Shown here in pieces: positions 22,796 to 31,616 of a stretch of DNA of 54,745 nucleotides. Position 1 is the first letter of the stretch, and each line of letters starts with the position of its first letter. Source of the DNA: Streptomyces sp. SID5910. Its GTDB lineage: Bacteria; Actinomycetota; Actinomycetes; Streptomycetales; Streptomycetaceae. The notes beneath the pieces were generated by a model that saw nothing but the letters and a program-made list of their open reading frames with translations, was not told the origin of the DNA and made no database searches. The stretch spans positions 1-54,745 of the forward strand of contig NZ_WWHX01000121.1 in assembly GCF_009862125.1 (NCBI RefSeq). The letters run 5' to 3'. Position numbers and translations under genes: made by a program.

Positions 22796-22820
22796 GCGGG
22801 GCCGCCGAAACCGGCCCCGC
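22796..22820 (+). terminator. Second copy of the GNRA-like loop hairpin
   Basis: Arms GCGGGGCCG/CGGCCCCGC with loop CCGAAAC, shared with 22154-22184, here 20 bases before the GTG at 22841. Confidence 0.6.
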
Positions 22821-22840
22821 TCCTCTTGAGGAGCCCCATC

Positions 22841-23464
22841 GTGACCACCTGGTCCCCCACCACCCTCGTCCGCGTCGCGGACGACTACGACCGCGACATG
22901 GGCGACACCGGCGCCCCGCTCGACAGCCGCTTCGGCCGCTACCTCGCCCAGAAGCTCGACGACGGCCTGTGGGAGGAAGACCGCACCGACCCGGCCGCGT
23001 TCCTCGTCTGGGCCTGGTACGTCGCCACCCCGCCGGTCATGTCCCCCGGCTACGTCCGCATCCGCCCCGACCTCGGCGCCGTACGGCTCACCCAGTCGCA
23101 GGAGGACCGCCGCCTCCTGGTCGTCATCGAGACCCCCGTCCAGCACGGCCAGCTCGCCCCCGGCGTGCGCCCGCCGTACACCGTCCGCGACTGGGAGACC
23201 GACCGGTACGCGTACTCCTCCGACGGCAGCCACCTGCCCCTGCAGGACCCCGAGGACGAGTCCAAGCCCGCCCTGCTGCTCTCCGCCACCCTGCGCCTGC
23301 CGGCGGACGACTGGACCCTGCACCAGCCCGCCGGGAAGTGGCCCGTCGAGGAGCTGCTGATCGACGACGCCAAGCAGGCCGTCGCCGTCGCCGTCGCGGG
23401 CATCAACCGCACCGCCGGGCACATGGTCGCCAAGCTGGTCGGCAGCGAGGGAGGCCACTGGTGA
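22841..23464 (+). CDS. Unrecognised 207-residue protein
   Basis: Not recognised. GTG 22841 with GAGGAG upstream. Beta-rich centre (YVRIRPDLGAVRLTQ, RLLVVIETP) and a C-terminal Ala/Val helix. GTGA overlap with the next gene. No motif for catalysis. Confidence 0.7.
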   Translation: MTTWSPTTLVRVADDYDRDMGDTGAPLDSRFGRYLAQKLDDGLWEEDRTDPAAFLVWAWYVATPPVMSPGYVRIRPDLGAVRLTQSQEDRRLLVVIETPVQHGQLAPGVRPPYTVRDWETDRYAYSSDGSHLPLQDPEDESKPALLLSATLRLPADDWTLHQPAGKWPVEELLIDDAKQAVAVAVAGINRTAGHMVAKLVGSEGGHW

Positions 23465-23697
23465 CCCGGCTGCCCGACCCGGCGGACCTGTCCCACGCGA
23501 TGCTCATCGCCCTGCTGATGCACCACGGCGGCTCGATGGACCTGCCCGCCGCGGCGTTCGAGACCGACGCCCTGGGCGACGGGCGCGGCGCCCACCACGC
23601 GGTGCAGCTCGCCCCGCTCGACGACGGCACGGTCCGCCTGTCCGTCGTCGCCCGCCCGCCCGGCGACAACGCCGGGATCGAAGTCCGCGACATCTGA
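23461..23697 (+). CDS. Small hypothetical protein (78 residues)
   Basis: Not recognised. The pattern LIALLMHHGGSMDLPAAAFETDALG...AVQLAPLDDGTVRLSVV resembles short Streptomyces plasmid proteins of unknown role. GTG 23461 overlaps the previous stop. Confidence 0.65.
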   Translation: MTRLPDPADLSHAMLIALLMHHGGSMDLPAAAFETDALGDGRGAHHAVQLAPLDDGTVRLSVVARPPGDNAGIEVRDI

Positions 23698-23756
23698 TGG
23701 ACCCGCAGCGCCCGGCATCGCGGCACACTGGACCGACAAGCGAAACGAGAGGTGCC

Positions 23757-23972
23757 ATGCCAGAGGACCCGATCAGCCAGGAGATGGCCCGCATCCTGAA
23801 CGAGAAGCTCCAGCGGGTGATCGACAAGCAGACGGAGCACACCATCGCCCTGGCCAACCACACCGCGTCCCTCGACCGGCTGGAGAAGGGCCAGGAGCAG
23901 ATGAAGGACGAGCTGGGCGAGATGAAGGACATGCTGCGCCAGCTCCTCAGCCGCGACACCAGCGACAGCTGA
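23757..23972 (+). CDS. Small coiled-coil protein
   Basis: A 71-residue, nearly all-helical protein with heptad spacing (LNEKLQRVIDKQTEHTIALANHTASLDRLEKG). ATG 23757 with GAGAGGT; an earlier in-frame ATG at 23697 would overlap the previous gene. Likely oligomeric; last gene before a strong terminator. Confidence 0.65.
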   Translation: MPEDPISQEMARILNEKLQRVIDKQTEHTIALANHTASLDRLEKGQEQMKDELGEMKDMLRQLLSRDTSDS

Positions 23973-23993
23973 CTTGCCCCGCCCACCTCCCCG

Positions 23994-24028
23994 AAGCCCC
24001 CGACCGCGCACCCTGCGGTCGGGGGCTT
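23994..24028 (+). terminator. Terminator at the end of the plus-strand cluster
   Basis: Perfect 14-bp arms (23994-24007, 24015-24028) starting 22 bases past the stop at 23972. Confidence 0.85.
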
Positions 24029-24198
24029 CGGCATGTCCGGGGACCGGTCATCCGGTGGGGGAGCAGGCCGCGCGACCGTACGACCAACGGGCAAAGCACA
24101 GGCAAAGCGCGGCGCGGATCACGGTTCCCAGGAAGGTCAAGAGCGGGCAAAGTGTCGGTGCGCCACGGGCGTGCTCGGGGGACCGTGGCGGGGTGCCC

Positions 24199-24759
24199 AT
24201 GCTGCTGCCCGACCGCGCCGGACCGTGGACGTTGGACGACGTCCTGGCGCTCGACGAGGACGCCTCCCACCGCGTCGAGATGGTCGGCGGCGCGCTGCTG
24301 CTCACCCCCCGCCCCGGCGTTGCGCACCAACGCGCCGCCCGCCGCCTGGTCGTACTCCTGGAGCACGCGGCCGACGGCTTCGAGGTGCTGCCCGCGGTCA
24401 ACGTGAACCTCGGCGGCCGCGCCCTGGTCGTTCCCGACGTCACCGTCGTGCGCGCCGCGGCCGCCACCGGTCACCGCCCCTTCGTCGACGCCGGCGACGT
24501 CGTCCTGGCGGTCGAGGTGACCACACCGGACACCGCGGTGACCGACCGGTTCACCCTGCCCGCGCTGTACGCCGAGGCGGGCATTGGTCACCTGTGGCGC
24601 CTCGACCTGGAGCCCGTCCCGCACCTGTAGGTCGGCGCCCTGGAGGGCGGCGCGTACGCCACCGTCGCCCGCGTACGATGCGGGCGCACCGCCCGCATCC
24701 CGGCCCCGCTCACCGTCCAGCTCGACCCCGCCGGCCTCGCCGCGCCGCTCGCGCGCTGA
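24199..24759 (+). pseudogene. Uma2-family nuclease, interrupted by an in-frame TAG
   Basis: The frame from ATG 24199 encodes an Uma2 (DUF820) PD-(D/E)XK-fold protein: RVEMVGGALLLTPRPGVAHQ, VVPDVTVVR, VLAVEVTTPDTAVTDRF, LYAEAGIGHLWRLDLE. A TAG at 24628-24630 (codon 144) stops it, yet the same frame continues with the expected family C-terminus (GALEGGAYATVARV...) to a TGA at 24757-24759. In addition the usual Lys of the DR..K.ALYAEAGI motif is Leu here. Both changes point to loss of nuclease function. A sequencing error at the TAG would remove only the first. Confidence 0.75.
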
Positions 24760-24787
24760 CCACCCTCGGTGATCCTCGACTCAATCC

Positions 24788-24804
24788 GTCCGCGAATCGC
24801 GGAC
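24788..24804. repeat. GTCCGCGA-N-TCGCGGAC palindrome, copy 1
   Basis: Perfect 17-base palindrome between the Uma2 remnant and the oriT candidate. Identical arms recur at 36721-36737; related elements at 50218-50234 and 50937-50953. Confidence 0.7.
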
Positions 24805-24948
24805 GCTCGCGCGGCTGCCCGGAACGCCCGGGAAACCTGCCTGCAGGACCGGTGACAGGCCCCGTGACAGACCTCCGCCCCACCATGCTGTCCCGCCAGC
24901 TCAGACGCCTTTTCGGCAACCGCTGATCAGCAGCTACTGTCTAGGACC

Positions 24949-25036
24949 CCTGTGGATGACTCGATCACCTGTCCACAGGATCAAGATCAAAAAAGACCTA
25001 GGCACAAAGGGAGCTCCCCCCGTTGGGGGGAGCTCC
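24949..25036. other. Candidate oriT upstream of the relaxase
   Basis: In the non-coding stretch before the MobF gene: an 8-bp inverted repeat CCTGTGGA/TCCACAGG (24949-24956, 24972-24979), an A-rich segment (ATCAAGATCAAAAAAG), then a perfect 12-bp hairpin GGAGCTCCCCCC/GGGGGGAGCTCC (25010-25021, 25025-25036). A GCGCACAA direct repeat follows at about 25054. Inverted repeats next to a relaxase gene are typical of oriT; the nic site cannot be named from sequence. Confidence 0.55.
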
Positions 25037-25088
25037 GGCACGCCGGGCCGAACAGCGCACAAGCGCACAAGCGGGGGAGGGCGGCCGG

Positions 25089-28000
25089 ATGGCCTGGCTG
25101 ACGAAGATCAAGGCCGACGCGCAGGTCGAGTACCGGCTGCGCGAGCAGGCCGGGTGCGGCGTCGTCGAAGCCGACGCGACGGAGACCCTCGTCGTCGACG
25201 ACACGGTCGACGCCGCCCTCGACTACCGACTGCGACCGGAGGGCGACGGCCACCTGGTGTGGGTCGGCAGCGGCATGGCCGCCTTCGGGTACACCGCGGG
25301 CGACCGCCTGGACGACGAAGCCAAGAACGCCGCACGCCGGATCATGAACGGCTGCCACCCCGCCACCGGTGCCCGGCTGCTCGCCTCCACCGCATCGGTG
25401 CGCGCTCACCCCGACGCGCAGCTGACCGTCGCCCGGCTCACCGAGGCGATCACCGCGCTCGCCGCCGAGAAGGGCGTCGAGCCGGCCGACCTCTTCGAGG
25501 GCAAGCCGAAGCAGCAGCGCCAGCTCGCCACGCAGCTGCGGATGGTCAACCGGTTCGGCGAAACGCAGCGCCTGAAGGTCACCGAACTGCACAAGCTCGC
25601 GCGCGCGGTCGGCCTCGACCTCGACGACGTCTACGGTGCCGAGGCGGTCGAGCGGGCCCGCGCGTGCGCGGACAAACGCATCGACAAGAGGGTGCGCGGA
25701 TGGGACCTCGTACTCGACCTGCCGAAGTCCGACAGCACGCTGGCCGGGCTCATGGGCGACCTCGACGAGCACACGTTCCGCGACCTGGTGCAGCGCGCGA
25801 AGGACGACACCGTGCGCCAGGCCGAGCAGTGGATCGGCTACGCCGTCGCGGGCGAGGACGGCGAGAAGGTGCGCATCGCGACCGGCGGTCTGCTCGGCTG
25901 GTCGGTGGAACACCTCGCCGCACGTCCGGTGACGGCCGGCGAACCCGGAGACCCGCACCTGCACGTCCACGTCACGATCGCCAACATGGCGTTGTGCGAG
26001 GACGGCGAGTGGAGGGCCGTTGCCAACTCGGGCAAGGACTTCCACCGGCACGCCAAGGCCCTCGACGGCTACTTCAAGGCGCGCGTGCGGGAGCTGACGT
26101 ACGAGACGTTCGGCGTGCGCCGCGAGTACAACCCCGACGCCCGCGCGTGGGAGATCCGGGGCGTCCCCGAGGAGCTGCGTGACGCGTTCTCCCGCCGTCA
26201 CGCAGCCGTCAACGAGAAGGTCGCCGAGGACGCCACCCGCCAGGAGCGCCAGCGCGTCGCGGACGAGACCCGCCACGCGAAGGTCGACGCCGACGCCTCC
26301 GGGATGCGCACCAGCTGGCGTACCCGCGCCGAGGCGGTCGTCGGCGACGTCGACGCGATGGTGGCGGCCGCCGCGCCCGGACCGCCCGACAGCGGCGACG
26401 CGGGCCTCGACGGACCCGGCACCGGCCCCCGGCTGCCCGGCCCGGACGACCTCGCCCGCGTCGTCTTCGACACCGAGACCGGACTGACCGCCTCGCAGAA
26501 ATCCTTCTCCCGCGCGCAGCTGCTCGCCGCCGTGGCGAACGCGATGGAGTTCGGCATCGGCGCCGAGGCGGGCCTCCTGGACGACCTCGCCGACCAGGTC
26601 CTGGCCGTCGAGGGGTACGCGGTGCGGCTGCCGGACGTCGGCCCCACCCTCATGTCGTCGACGGCCCGCTACACCACCCGCGACATCCTCGACGCCGAGC
26701 AGTTCGTCATCGAGCAGACCCGGGCGCGCGTGGCCGAGGGCGCGGTGCAGCTCACCGTCGAGCAGGCCGCGGCCGCCATGTCCGTCTTCGAGGTCGCCAA
26801 CGGCTTCGCCCTGTCCGACGAACAGCGCGCCGCGATCGAACGGACGCTGACCGCCGGCCTCGGAATCGACGCCCATGTCGGCGCGGCCGGCACCGGCAAG
26901 TCCACGCTGATGGAGGCGTGCCGGATCGCGTGGGACGCCACCGGCCACACCTACGCCGGTGCCACCGTGTCCGCCGTCGCGGCGAAGTCGCTCGACGACG
27001 CGTCGGGCATCCCGGCCCGCTCGATCGCCTCCTGGCTGCAGCAGATCCGCGACGGCAACGGACTCACCGGCGTCGACGTCCTGGTCGTGGACGAGGCCAC
27101 CATGTCCAACGACCGGCAGGCCGCCGCCCTGTTCAAGGAGGCGGCGCGCACCGGCACGAAGGTGGTGGCGATCGGCGACCCCAAGCAGCTGCAGGCGATC
27201 GGCCCGGGCGGGTGGTTCAAGGAGGTACACCGGCTCGTCGACGGCCTGGTCCTCACGGAGAACCGGCGCCAGCGCAACGACGCCGAGCGCGCCGCCCTGG
27301 AGGTGTGGCGCACCGGCGACCACGAGCAGGCCCTGCGCATCCTGGCCGACACCGGCCGGGTGCACGCCACGGAGAGCGCCATCGAGGCGCACGAGCAGAT
27401 CCTCACCACCTGGGACGAGGTGCGCGGCCGCTGGACGGACCCGCACGACCTGATCGACTCCCTGACCGTGCTCGCCGCCCGCAACAGCGACGTCGATCTG
27501 CTCAACCTCGGTGCGCAGCAGATCCGCCGGCAGCGCGGCGAGCTCGGCGCCGAGCACCGCTACGCCCTGTCCGGCGGCGCGGACCTCAACCTCGCGGTGG
27601 GCGATCTGGTGCGCGTACGGCAGAACGACTACCGCTCGCGCAGGGGGGAGGGGCCCGACGTCCTCAACGGCTACCGGGCCGTCGTCACCGCGATCGACGA
27701 CGACCACCGCGTCGAGATCACCTGGCGCGACAAGAAGACCAGCGAGACCGTCTCCGCCTGGTACGAGCCGAAGGTGATCAGCTCCGGCGCTCTCTCCCTG
27801 GGCTACTGCATGACCGTCGCCGCGAGCCAGGGCCTCACCAGCGAGGTCAGCCTGCTCTACGGGCACGGATCCAACGCGTTCGCGACCTACCCCGGGATCA
27901 CCCGCGGCCGCGCCGAGAACCACCTGTGGCTGCCCCTGGCCGCCATCGAGGACGACGACACCCAGGCCCGTCTCGGCGCCGCCCGTACCGAGACCGAACG

Positions 28001-29306
28001 CCTGCAGCGCGCCGTCACCGCGTTCGCGAAGTTCCTCGGGCAGGACCGGGGCGACTCGATGATCTCGGACCTGCTGCGAGAGCCGCCCGAGCCCGCCTAC
28101 GTGCCCGCGCAGGCGGTCCGGGAGGACGAAGTCCGAATCCGCGCCCGCGAGGAGAGTGAGGCCGCCCTACGGCGGGCCCATGAGGCGACGACCGTCTCCC
28201 CCGGCCGGGCCCGCGCGGCGTACGAACAGGCGCAGCAGCTTGCCGCCGAGGCCCACGAGAGCACCGGCGTCGACCGTGGTGCCGATGCGCCGGCGGTGAG
28301 TCTGGAGCTCGCCAACGAGGACGAGGCCCGGGAGCGCGAGGCCCGTACAAAACGGCTGACGGAGAACCGGCGCCTGCACGAGATGGCCGCCGTGGAGTCC
28401 TGGAAGCGCCGCCCGTTCGGCAGGCAGTCGGACACCGATCTGGCCCGCCGGATCGGCATCTCCTTCAAGGCCGCCGAGGACGGCGACCGGTACGCAGCCG
28501 AGAAGGAGCGGGAGGCCCGCGTCCTCGAGGAGCGTCTCGCCGCGGAGAAGGACTCCGGGCAGACCCGAGGACAGGCGTACGTCGCCGCAGCCGCCACCGT
28601 GCTGGACCAGGCCGAGGCACAGGCGACGAAGGCCGCAGAGGAGACCGCCAAGGCTCTCAACGCGCGCACCGCCGCCGAGCAGAAGGACGAACACCTGCGC
28701 AAGTACCTGGAGCCCCGGAAGGAGGCGGGCTTCATCGAACGGCGTCGCCTCGGCTTCACCACCAAGCAGCTGGACGCCGACATCAAGACGGTGACCTCCG
28801 AGCGCGCGGCACTGTGGACCGAGGCCAACCGGGCCGAGAACGCCGCCCGAGATCACCGGCTGGAGGCGTGGAAGCTCGTGCGCGAGAGCAACTTCGCCGG
28901 ACAGTTCCGCGACCTCGACGCCGACAAGCCCGCCCCGAAGGAGCTCGACGTCGTCACCGAGCGGCTGGCCACGATGCGCGAGCGGCTGCCCGACGTCGAG
29001 CAGCGCCTGGACCGCCGCGACGCCCAGAAACTGGCCCGCCTGCACGGCGAGGCCGCCAAGTTCACGGAGTCGGCCGACAGCAGCCGCGCCACCGTGGCGG
29101 CCGGGCAGGCCGAGCAGGTCCTGCGCAAGACGATCGCAACGAAGTACCCCGAGCTCCACAACGTCGAGACCAAGGCCCGGCGGGCGCACATCGTCGAGCA
29201 GAAGCGCGCGGCCGCCGAGCAGTCCCGGGCCCGGGCAGAAGAGTCGGCCAGCTACCACCGGCAGCCGCCCTCACAGGGCCGGGGAGGGCCGTCCATGGGC
29301 CGGTAG
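25089..29306 (+). CDS. MobF-family conjugative relaxase-helicase (TrwC/TraA type)
   Basis: A 1,405-residue protein. ATG at 25089 is chosen because MAWLTKIKADAQVEYRLREQAGCG is the usual start of actinomycete MobF relaxases, with Tyr16 the likely catalytic tyrosine. The relaxase domain continues with GWDLVLDLPKSDS and the three-histidine metal motif HLHVHVTI near residue 291. A UvrD/RecD-type helicase domain follows: Walker A GAAGTGKST near 598, Walker B VLVVDEAT near 664. The C-terminal third (about 1000-1405) is a long charged coiled coil. It would nick oriT, bind the 5' end and unwind the strand. Having both a MobF relaxase and an FtsK-type pump is notable. Stop TAG lies at a dispersed palindrome. 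Confidence 0.95.
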   Translation: MAWLTKIKADAQVEYRLREQAGCGVVEADATETLVVDDTVDAALDYRLRPEGDGHLVWVGSGMAAFGYTAGDRLDDEAKNAARRIMNGCHPATGARLLASTASVRAHPDAQLTVARLTEAITALAAEKGVEPADLFEGKPKQQRQLATQLRMVNRFGETQRLKVTELHKLARAVGLDLDDVYGAEAVERARACADKRIDKRVRGWDLVLDLPKSDSTLAGLMGDLDEHTFRDLVQRAKDDTVRQAEQWIGYAVAGEDGEKVRIATGGLLGWSVEHLAARPVTAGEPGDPHLHVHVTIANMALCEDGEWRAVANSGKDFHRHAKALDGYFKARVRELTYETFGVRREYNPDARAWEIRGVPEELRDAFSRRHAAVNEKVAEDATRQERQRVADETRHAKVDADASGMRTSWRTRAEAVVGDVDAMVAAAAPGPPDSGDAGLDGPGTGPRLPGPDDLARVVFDTETGLTASQKSFSRAQLLAAVANAMEFGIGAEAGLLDDLADQVLAVEGYAVRLPDVGPTLMSSTARYTTRDILDAEQFVIEQTRARVAEGAVQLTVEQAAAAMSVFEVANGFALSDEQRAAIERTLTAGLGIDAHVGAAGTGKSTLMEACRIAWDATGHTYAGATVSAVAAKSLDDASGIPARSIASWLQQIRDGNGLTGVDVLVVDEATMSNDRQAAALFKEAARTGTKVVAIGDPKQLQAIGPGGWFKEVHRLVDGLVLTENRRQRNDAERAALEVWRTGDHEQALRILADTGRVHATESAIEAHEQILTTWDEVRGRWTDPHDLIDSLTVLAARNSDVDLLNLGAQQIRRQRGELGAEHRYALSGGADLNLAVGDLVRVRQNDYRSRRGEGPDVLNGYRAVVTAIDDDHRVEITWRDKKTSETVSAWYEPKVISSGALSLGYCMTVAASQGLTSEVSLLYGHGSNAFATYPGITRGRAENHLWLPLAAIEDDDTQARLGAARTETERLQRAVTAFAKFLGQDRGDSMISDLLREPPEPAYVPAQAVREDEVRIRAREESEAALRRAHEATTVSPGRARAAYEQAQQLAAEAHESTGVDRGADAPAVSLELANEDEAREREARTKRLTENRRLHEMAAVESWKRRPFGRQSDTDLARRIGISFKAAEDGDRYAAEKEREARVLEERLAAEKDSGQTRGQAYVAAAATVLDQAEAQATKAAEETAKALNARTAAEQKDEHLRKYLEPRKEAGFIERRRLGFTTKQLDADIKTVTSERAALWTEANRAENAARDHRLEAWKLVRESNFAGQFRDLDADKPAPKELDVVTERLATMRERLPDVEQRLDRRDAQKLARLHGEAAKFTESADSSRATVAAGQAEQVLRKTIATKYPELHNVETKARRAHIVEQKRAAAEQSRARAEESASYHRQPPSQGRGGPSMGR

Positions 29307-29326
29307 ACCTGTTGGGTCCGACAGGA
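29307..29326. repeat. Dispersed 3'-end palindrome, copy 7
   Basis: CCTGTTGGGTCCGACAGG directly after the relaxase stop codon, one mismatch between arms. Confidence 0.75.
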
Positions 29327-29351
29327 CCAACGCGGCGTGAGCAGGAACGCA

Positions 29352-29397
29352 GAAGCCCCCGACGGCGCTCGGTGCAGGAGCAGCCGCCGGGGGCTTC
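29352..29397. terminator. Bidirectional terminator between convergent genes
   Basis: GAAGCCCCCG/CGGGGGCTTC arms with further pairing inside, between the relaxase (plus) and the gene ending at 29438 (minus). Confidence 0.75.
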
Positions 29398-29437
29398 ACG
29401 TCGCCCGGGCCCACGGGGGGAGGCGCCGGGAGACGGC

Positions 29438-29839
29438 TCAAGGGGACGAGACGGCGGCCTCGTCGGCGGGTACGGAGGACTGCAGCCGGTCCAGGCGTTC
29501 GTACAGCGCGCGGATCAGCCGGGCCCGGTTCTGCACCCGGTTCAGGCTCGTGCACGGCTGCGACAGGCGGCCGTCGGCCTCCTGCAGGATCAGTTCGGCG
29601 AACAGGCGACGGCCGTCGTCCTCGGGCAGCCGGGCCGCGTGGATGCGTACGTCATCGGCGACCACCCGGGCCGCCCCGGCGAGCAGGTGACCGAGCTGGA
29701 CGACGTCGGCGGCCGGCACATCCGCCGGGGAGGACCACGCCAGAGCCGTGCGCACCGCCTGCTCGTGGGTCTCGCGGTCGGGCGGGAGCTCCGTCGCGAG
29801 ACGTCCCTGGGGGTCGTAGAGAACGTGATGGGTGCTCAT
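29438..29839 (-). CDS. Unrecognised 133-residue protein of the XRE locus
   Basis: Not recognised. Helical protein (MSTHHVLYDPQGRLATELPP...) whose ATG overlaps the stop of the gene before it (ATGA). Together with that gene it is divergent from the XRE regulator, an arrangement seen at several Streptomyces regulatory loci. Confidence 0.7.
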   Translation of the reverse strand: MSTHHVLYDPQGRLATELPPDRETHEQAVRTALAWSSPADVPAADVVQLGHLLAGAARVVADDVRIHAARLPEDDGRRLFAELILQEADGRLSQPCTSLNRVQNRARLIRALYERLDRLQSSVPADEAAVSSP

Positions 29840-30300
29840 GAGACGGCCGCCTTCTGGGGGTCGCGGGCCAGGGTGCGCAGGTGGTGGGTGAGTCGATCGG
29901 GGCGGACCAGCGTGGGCGGGACGTCGCGCGGCGGGCTGACCCAGTGCGCCACCGGGCTGCCGTGCTCGGAGGCGGGCAGCAGGAGCTGGTAGCCGTCGCC
30001 GAGGACGCGCACGCCGGGAAGGCCGGCGGCCACATGTCCCGTGCCCGGCGGCACCAGAACGTACAGCTGGTCGCGCAAGTGGTCGGCGAGCACCGGGTAG
30101 CCGCGGCGCGGGCTCACCCGCATGGCGACCAGCGCGTCCAGGCCCAGCGATATGGGGGAGATGGCCACCGCGTCCCAGCTCTGCCCGCACGACATCCACC
30201 GGGTGCGATCGTCACCGCGCACCCACAGCGCGCGGAGCCGGTCGGTGGGCTGTGCGAGCCGGTGCCACGTTGGGGTGGAGGACTTGCCGGACTGGGCCAT
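29836..30300 (-). CDS. Protein divergent from the XRE regulator
   Basis: A 154-residue protein. The segments TRWMSCGQSWDAVAISPISLGLDAL and LYVLVPPGTGH weakly recall the N-terminal half of primase-polymerase-like proteins encoded beside XRE regulators in Streptomyces, but the catalytic acidic residues are not clear. ATGA overlap with the next gene. Confidence 0.65.
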   Translation of the reverse strand: MAQSGKSSTPTWHRLAQPTDRLRALWVRGDDRTRWMSCGQSWDAVAISPISLGLDALVAMRVSPRRGYPVLADHLRDQLYVLVPPGTGHVAAGLPGVRVLGDGYQLLLPASEHGSPVAHWVSPPRDVPPTLVRPDRLTHHLRTLARDPQKAAVS

Positions 30301-30333
30301 ATCCGGACCGTACGGGCGGTATACCGGGGTTAG

Positions 30334-30352
30334 CCCACACGATGTGTGTGGG
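30334..30352. promoter_or_regulatory. CCCACAC-N5-GTGTGGG inverted repeat in a divergent promoter
   Basis: 7-bp arms between the divergent genes starting at 30300 and 30378, beside a GGTATACC palindrome. Likely operator for the XRE regulator encoded at 30378. Confidence 0.55.
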
Positions 30353-30377
30353 TTCTCAACTCCGTCTCGGAGTACCC

Positions 30378-31616
30378 ATGGACCGTATCCAGTTCGGCCG
30401 CCGCGTCGCCCACTGGCGAAACCGCCGCCGCCTCTCCCAGCAGGACTTCGCCTACCTGATGCGCAAGTCTCTGCGCTGGGTCGAGGAGCTCGAAGGCGGG
30501 CGCCGCCAGGCCGACCCCAACCTGTCGGTGGTCACCGAGATCGCGCTGCGCCTGGGCATCACGCTGGACCGGCTGCTGTACGACCCCGCAGTGCTGTGCC
30601 CCGCCGAGTCGGAGATCGACGCGGTGCGCGCCGCCCTCCAGCGCCACGACGTCCTCACCGGCCGGTGCGACGACTCCTCGTCCGAGCCGGTGCCCGTCCC
30701 CGTCCTGCAGCGCAACCTCTGGTACGCCCGCACCGGCTTCCAGGCCGGGCACTTCGCCAAGCTCGGCACGCAGATCCCCCAGCTGCTCGTCGACGCCACC
30801 CGGGCCGCCGCCCGCCACGAGGGAGACGACCGGCTGGAGTCCTACCGGCAGCTCTCCCTGGCGCTGGAGCTGACCGAGGCGGCCGCCATCAAATGGGGCA
30901 ACTCGGAGTTGGCGGTCACCGCCGGCCAGCGTGCCGTCGCCGCAGCGGAACGCTCCGGAGACCCGGTCATCATGGCGAGCGCGGCCCGGCACCTCGCGGA
31001 CGCGATGACCGCCCACGGCCAGGCGGCGGCCGCCGTCACGTTCGTCACCGCGGCCGCCAACCGGCTCCAGGGCGACCTGGTGCAGTCCGGGCCGGAAGGG
31101 TTGAGCGTGCTCGGGATGCTGTGGCTCAAGGCGGCGATGGCACAGGCCGCGGCCGCCGAGGCGGACGACCACAGCCCGGACGCGCTCGCCCGCGCGGTGC
31201 CCGGCTTCCTCGACCAGGCCGACGAGCACGCCGAACACCTCGGGCGCGACGACAACCTGCTGTGGACGTCCTTCGGCCCGACCAACTGCGCGCTCTACCG
31301 CGTCGCGGCCCACGTCCAGTTGAGCGAGGGAGCCGACGCCGTGGCGGTCGCGGCGGACATCCCGGCCGCCTCCCTCGCCGGTCTCCCGCGAGAGCGCCGG
31401 GCCCATCTGCTGACCGACCGTGCCATCGCCGAGAAGCAGGCCGGACAGCGCGAGGACGCGGTCGACACGCTCCTGGACGCGGAGAAGCTCGCCCCCGAGG
31501 AAGTGGTGTGCCGGCCCCGCACGAAGCGCCTCGTCGAGGACCTGCGGCTCCTCGGAGTCGGCAGTGCCGAGGGACGCTTGCGCGGTCTCGCTGATCGCTG
31601 TGGACTGCCCGGGTGA
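30378..31616 (+). CDS. XRE-family regulator with C-terminal helical repeats
   Basis: A 412-residue protein. Residues about 5-65 are an XRE helix-turn-helix (FGRRVAHWRNRRRLSQQDFAYLMRKS...VEELEGGRRQADPN). Residues about 110-400 are Ala-rich helical repeats of TPR type, typical of large Streptomyces regulators. It is co-translated with a flavoprotein gene (GTGA overlap). It probably binds the divergent intergenic region. A one-mismatch copy of the GCCAACTC-GAGTTGGC element lies within its coding sequence at about 30897, probably by chance. Confidence 0.85.
   Translation: MDRIQFGRRVAHWRNRRRLSQQDFAYLMRKSLRWVEELEGGRRQADPNLSVVTEIALRLGITLDRLLYDPAVLCPAESEIDAVRAALQRHDVLTGRCDDSSSEPVPVPVLQRNLWYARTGFQAGHFAKLGTQIPQLLVDATRAAARHEGDDRLESYRQLSLALELTEAAAIKWGNSELAVTAGQRAVAAAERSGDPVIMASAARHLADAMTAHGQAAAAVTFVTAAANRLQGDLVQSGPEGLSVLGMLWLKAAMAQAAAAEADDHSPDALARAVPGFLDQADEHAEHLGRDDNLLWTSFGPTNCALYRVAAHVQLSEGADAVAVAADIPAASLAGLPRERRAHLLTDRAIAEKQAGQREDAVDTLLDAEKLAPEEVVCRPRTKRLVEDLRLLGVGSAEGRLRGLADRCGLPG

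Noticed and set aside
24987-27923. 978-codon minus-strand frame opposite the relaxase
   Set aside because: Same effect: a shadow of the relaxase gene, Arg/Gly/Val-rich with no recognisable fold.
30897-30913. GGCAACTCGGAGTTGGC inside the XRE gene as a fourth regulon operator
   Set aside because: One mismatch, within a well-conserved-looking coding region, with no promoter around it. Recorded but not called.
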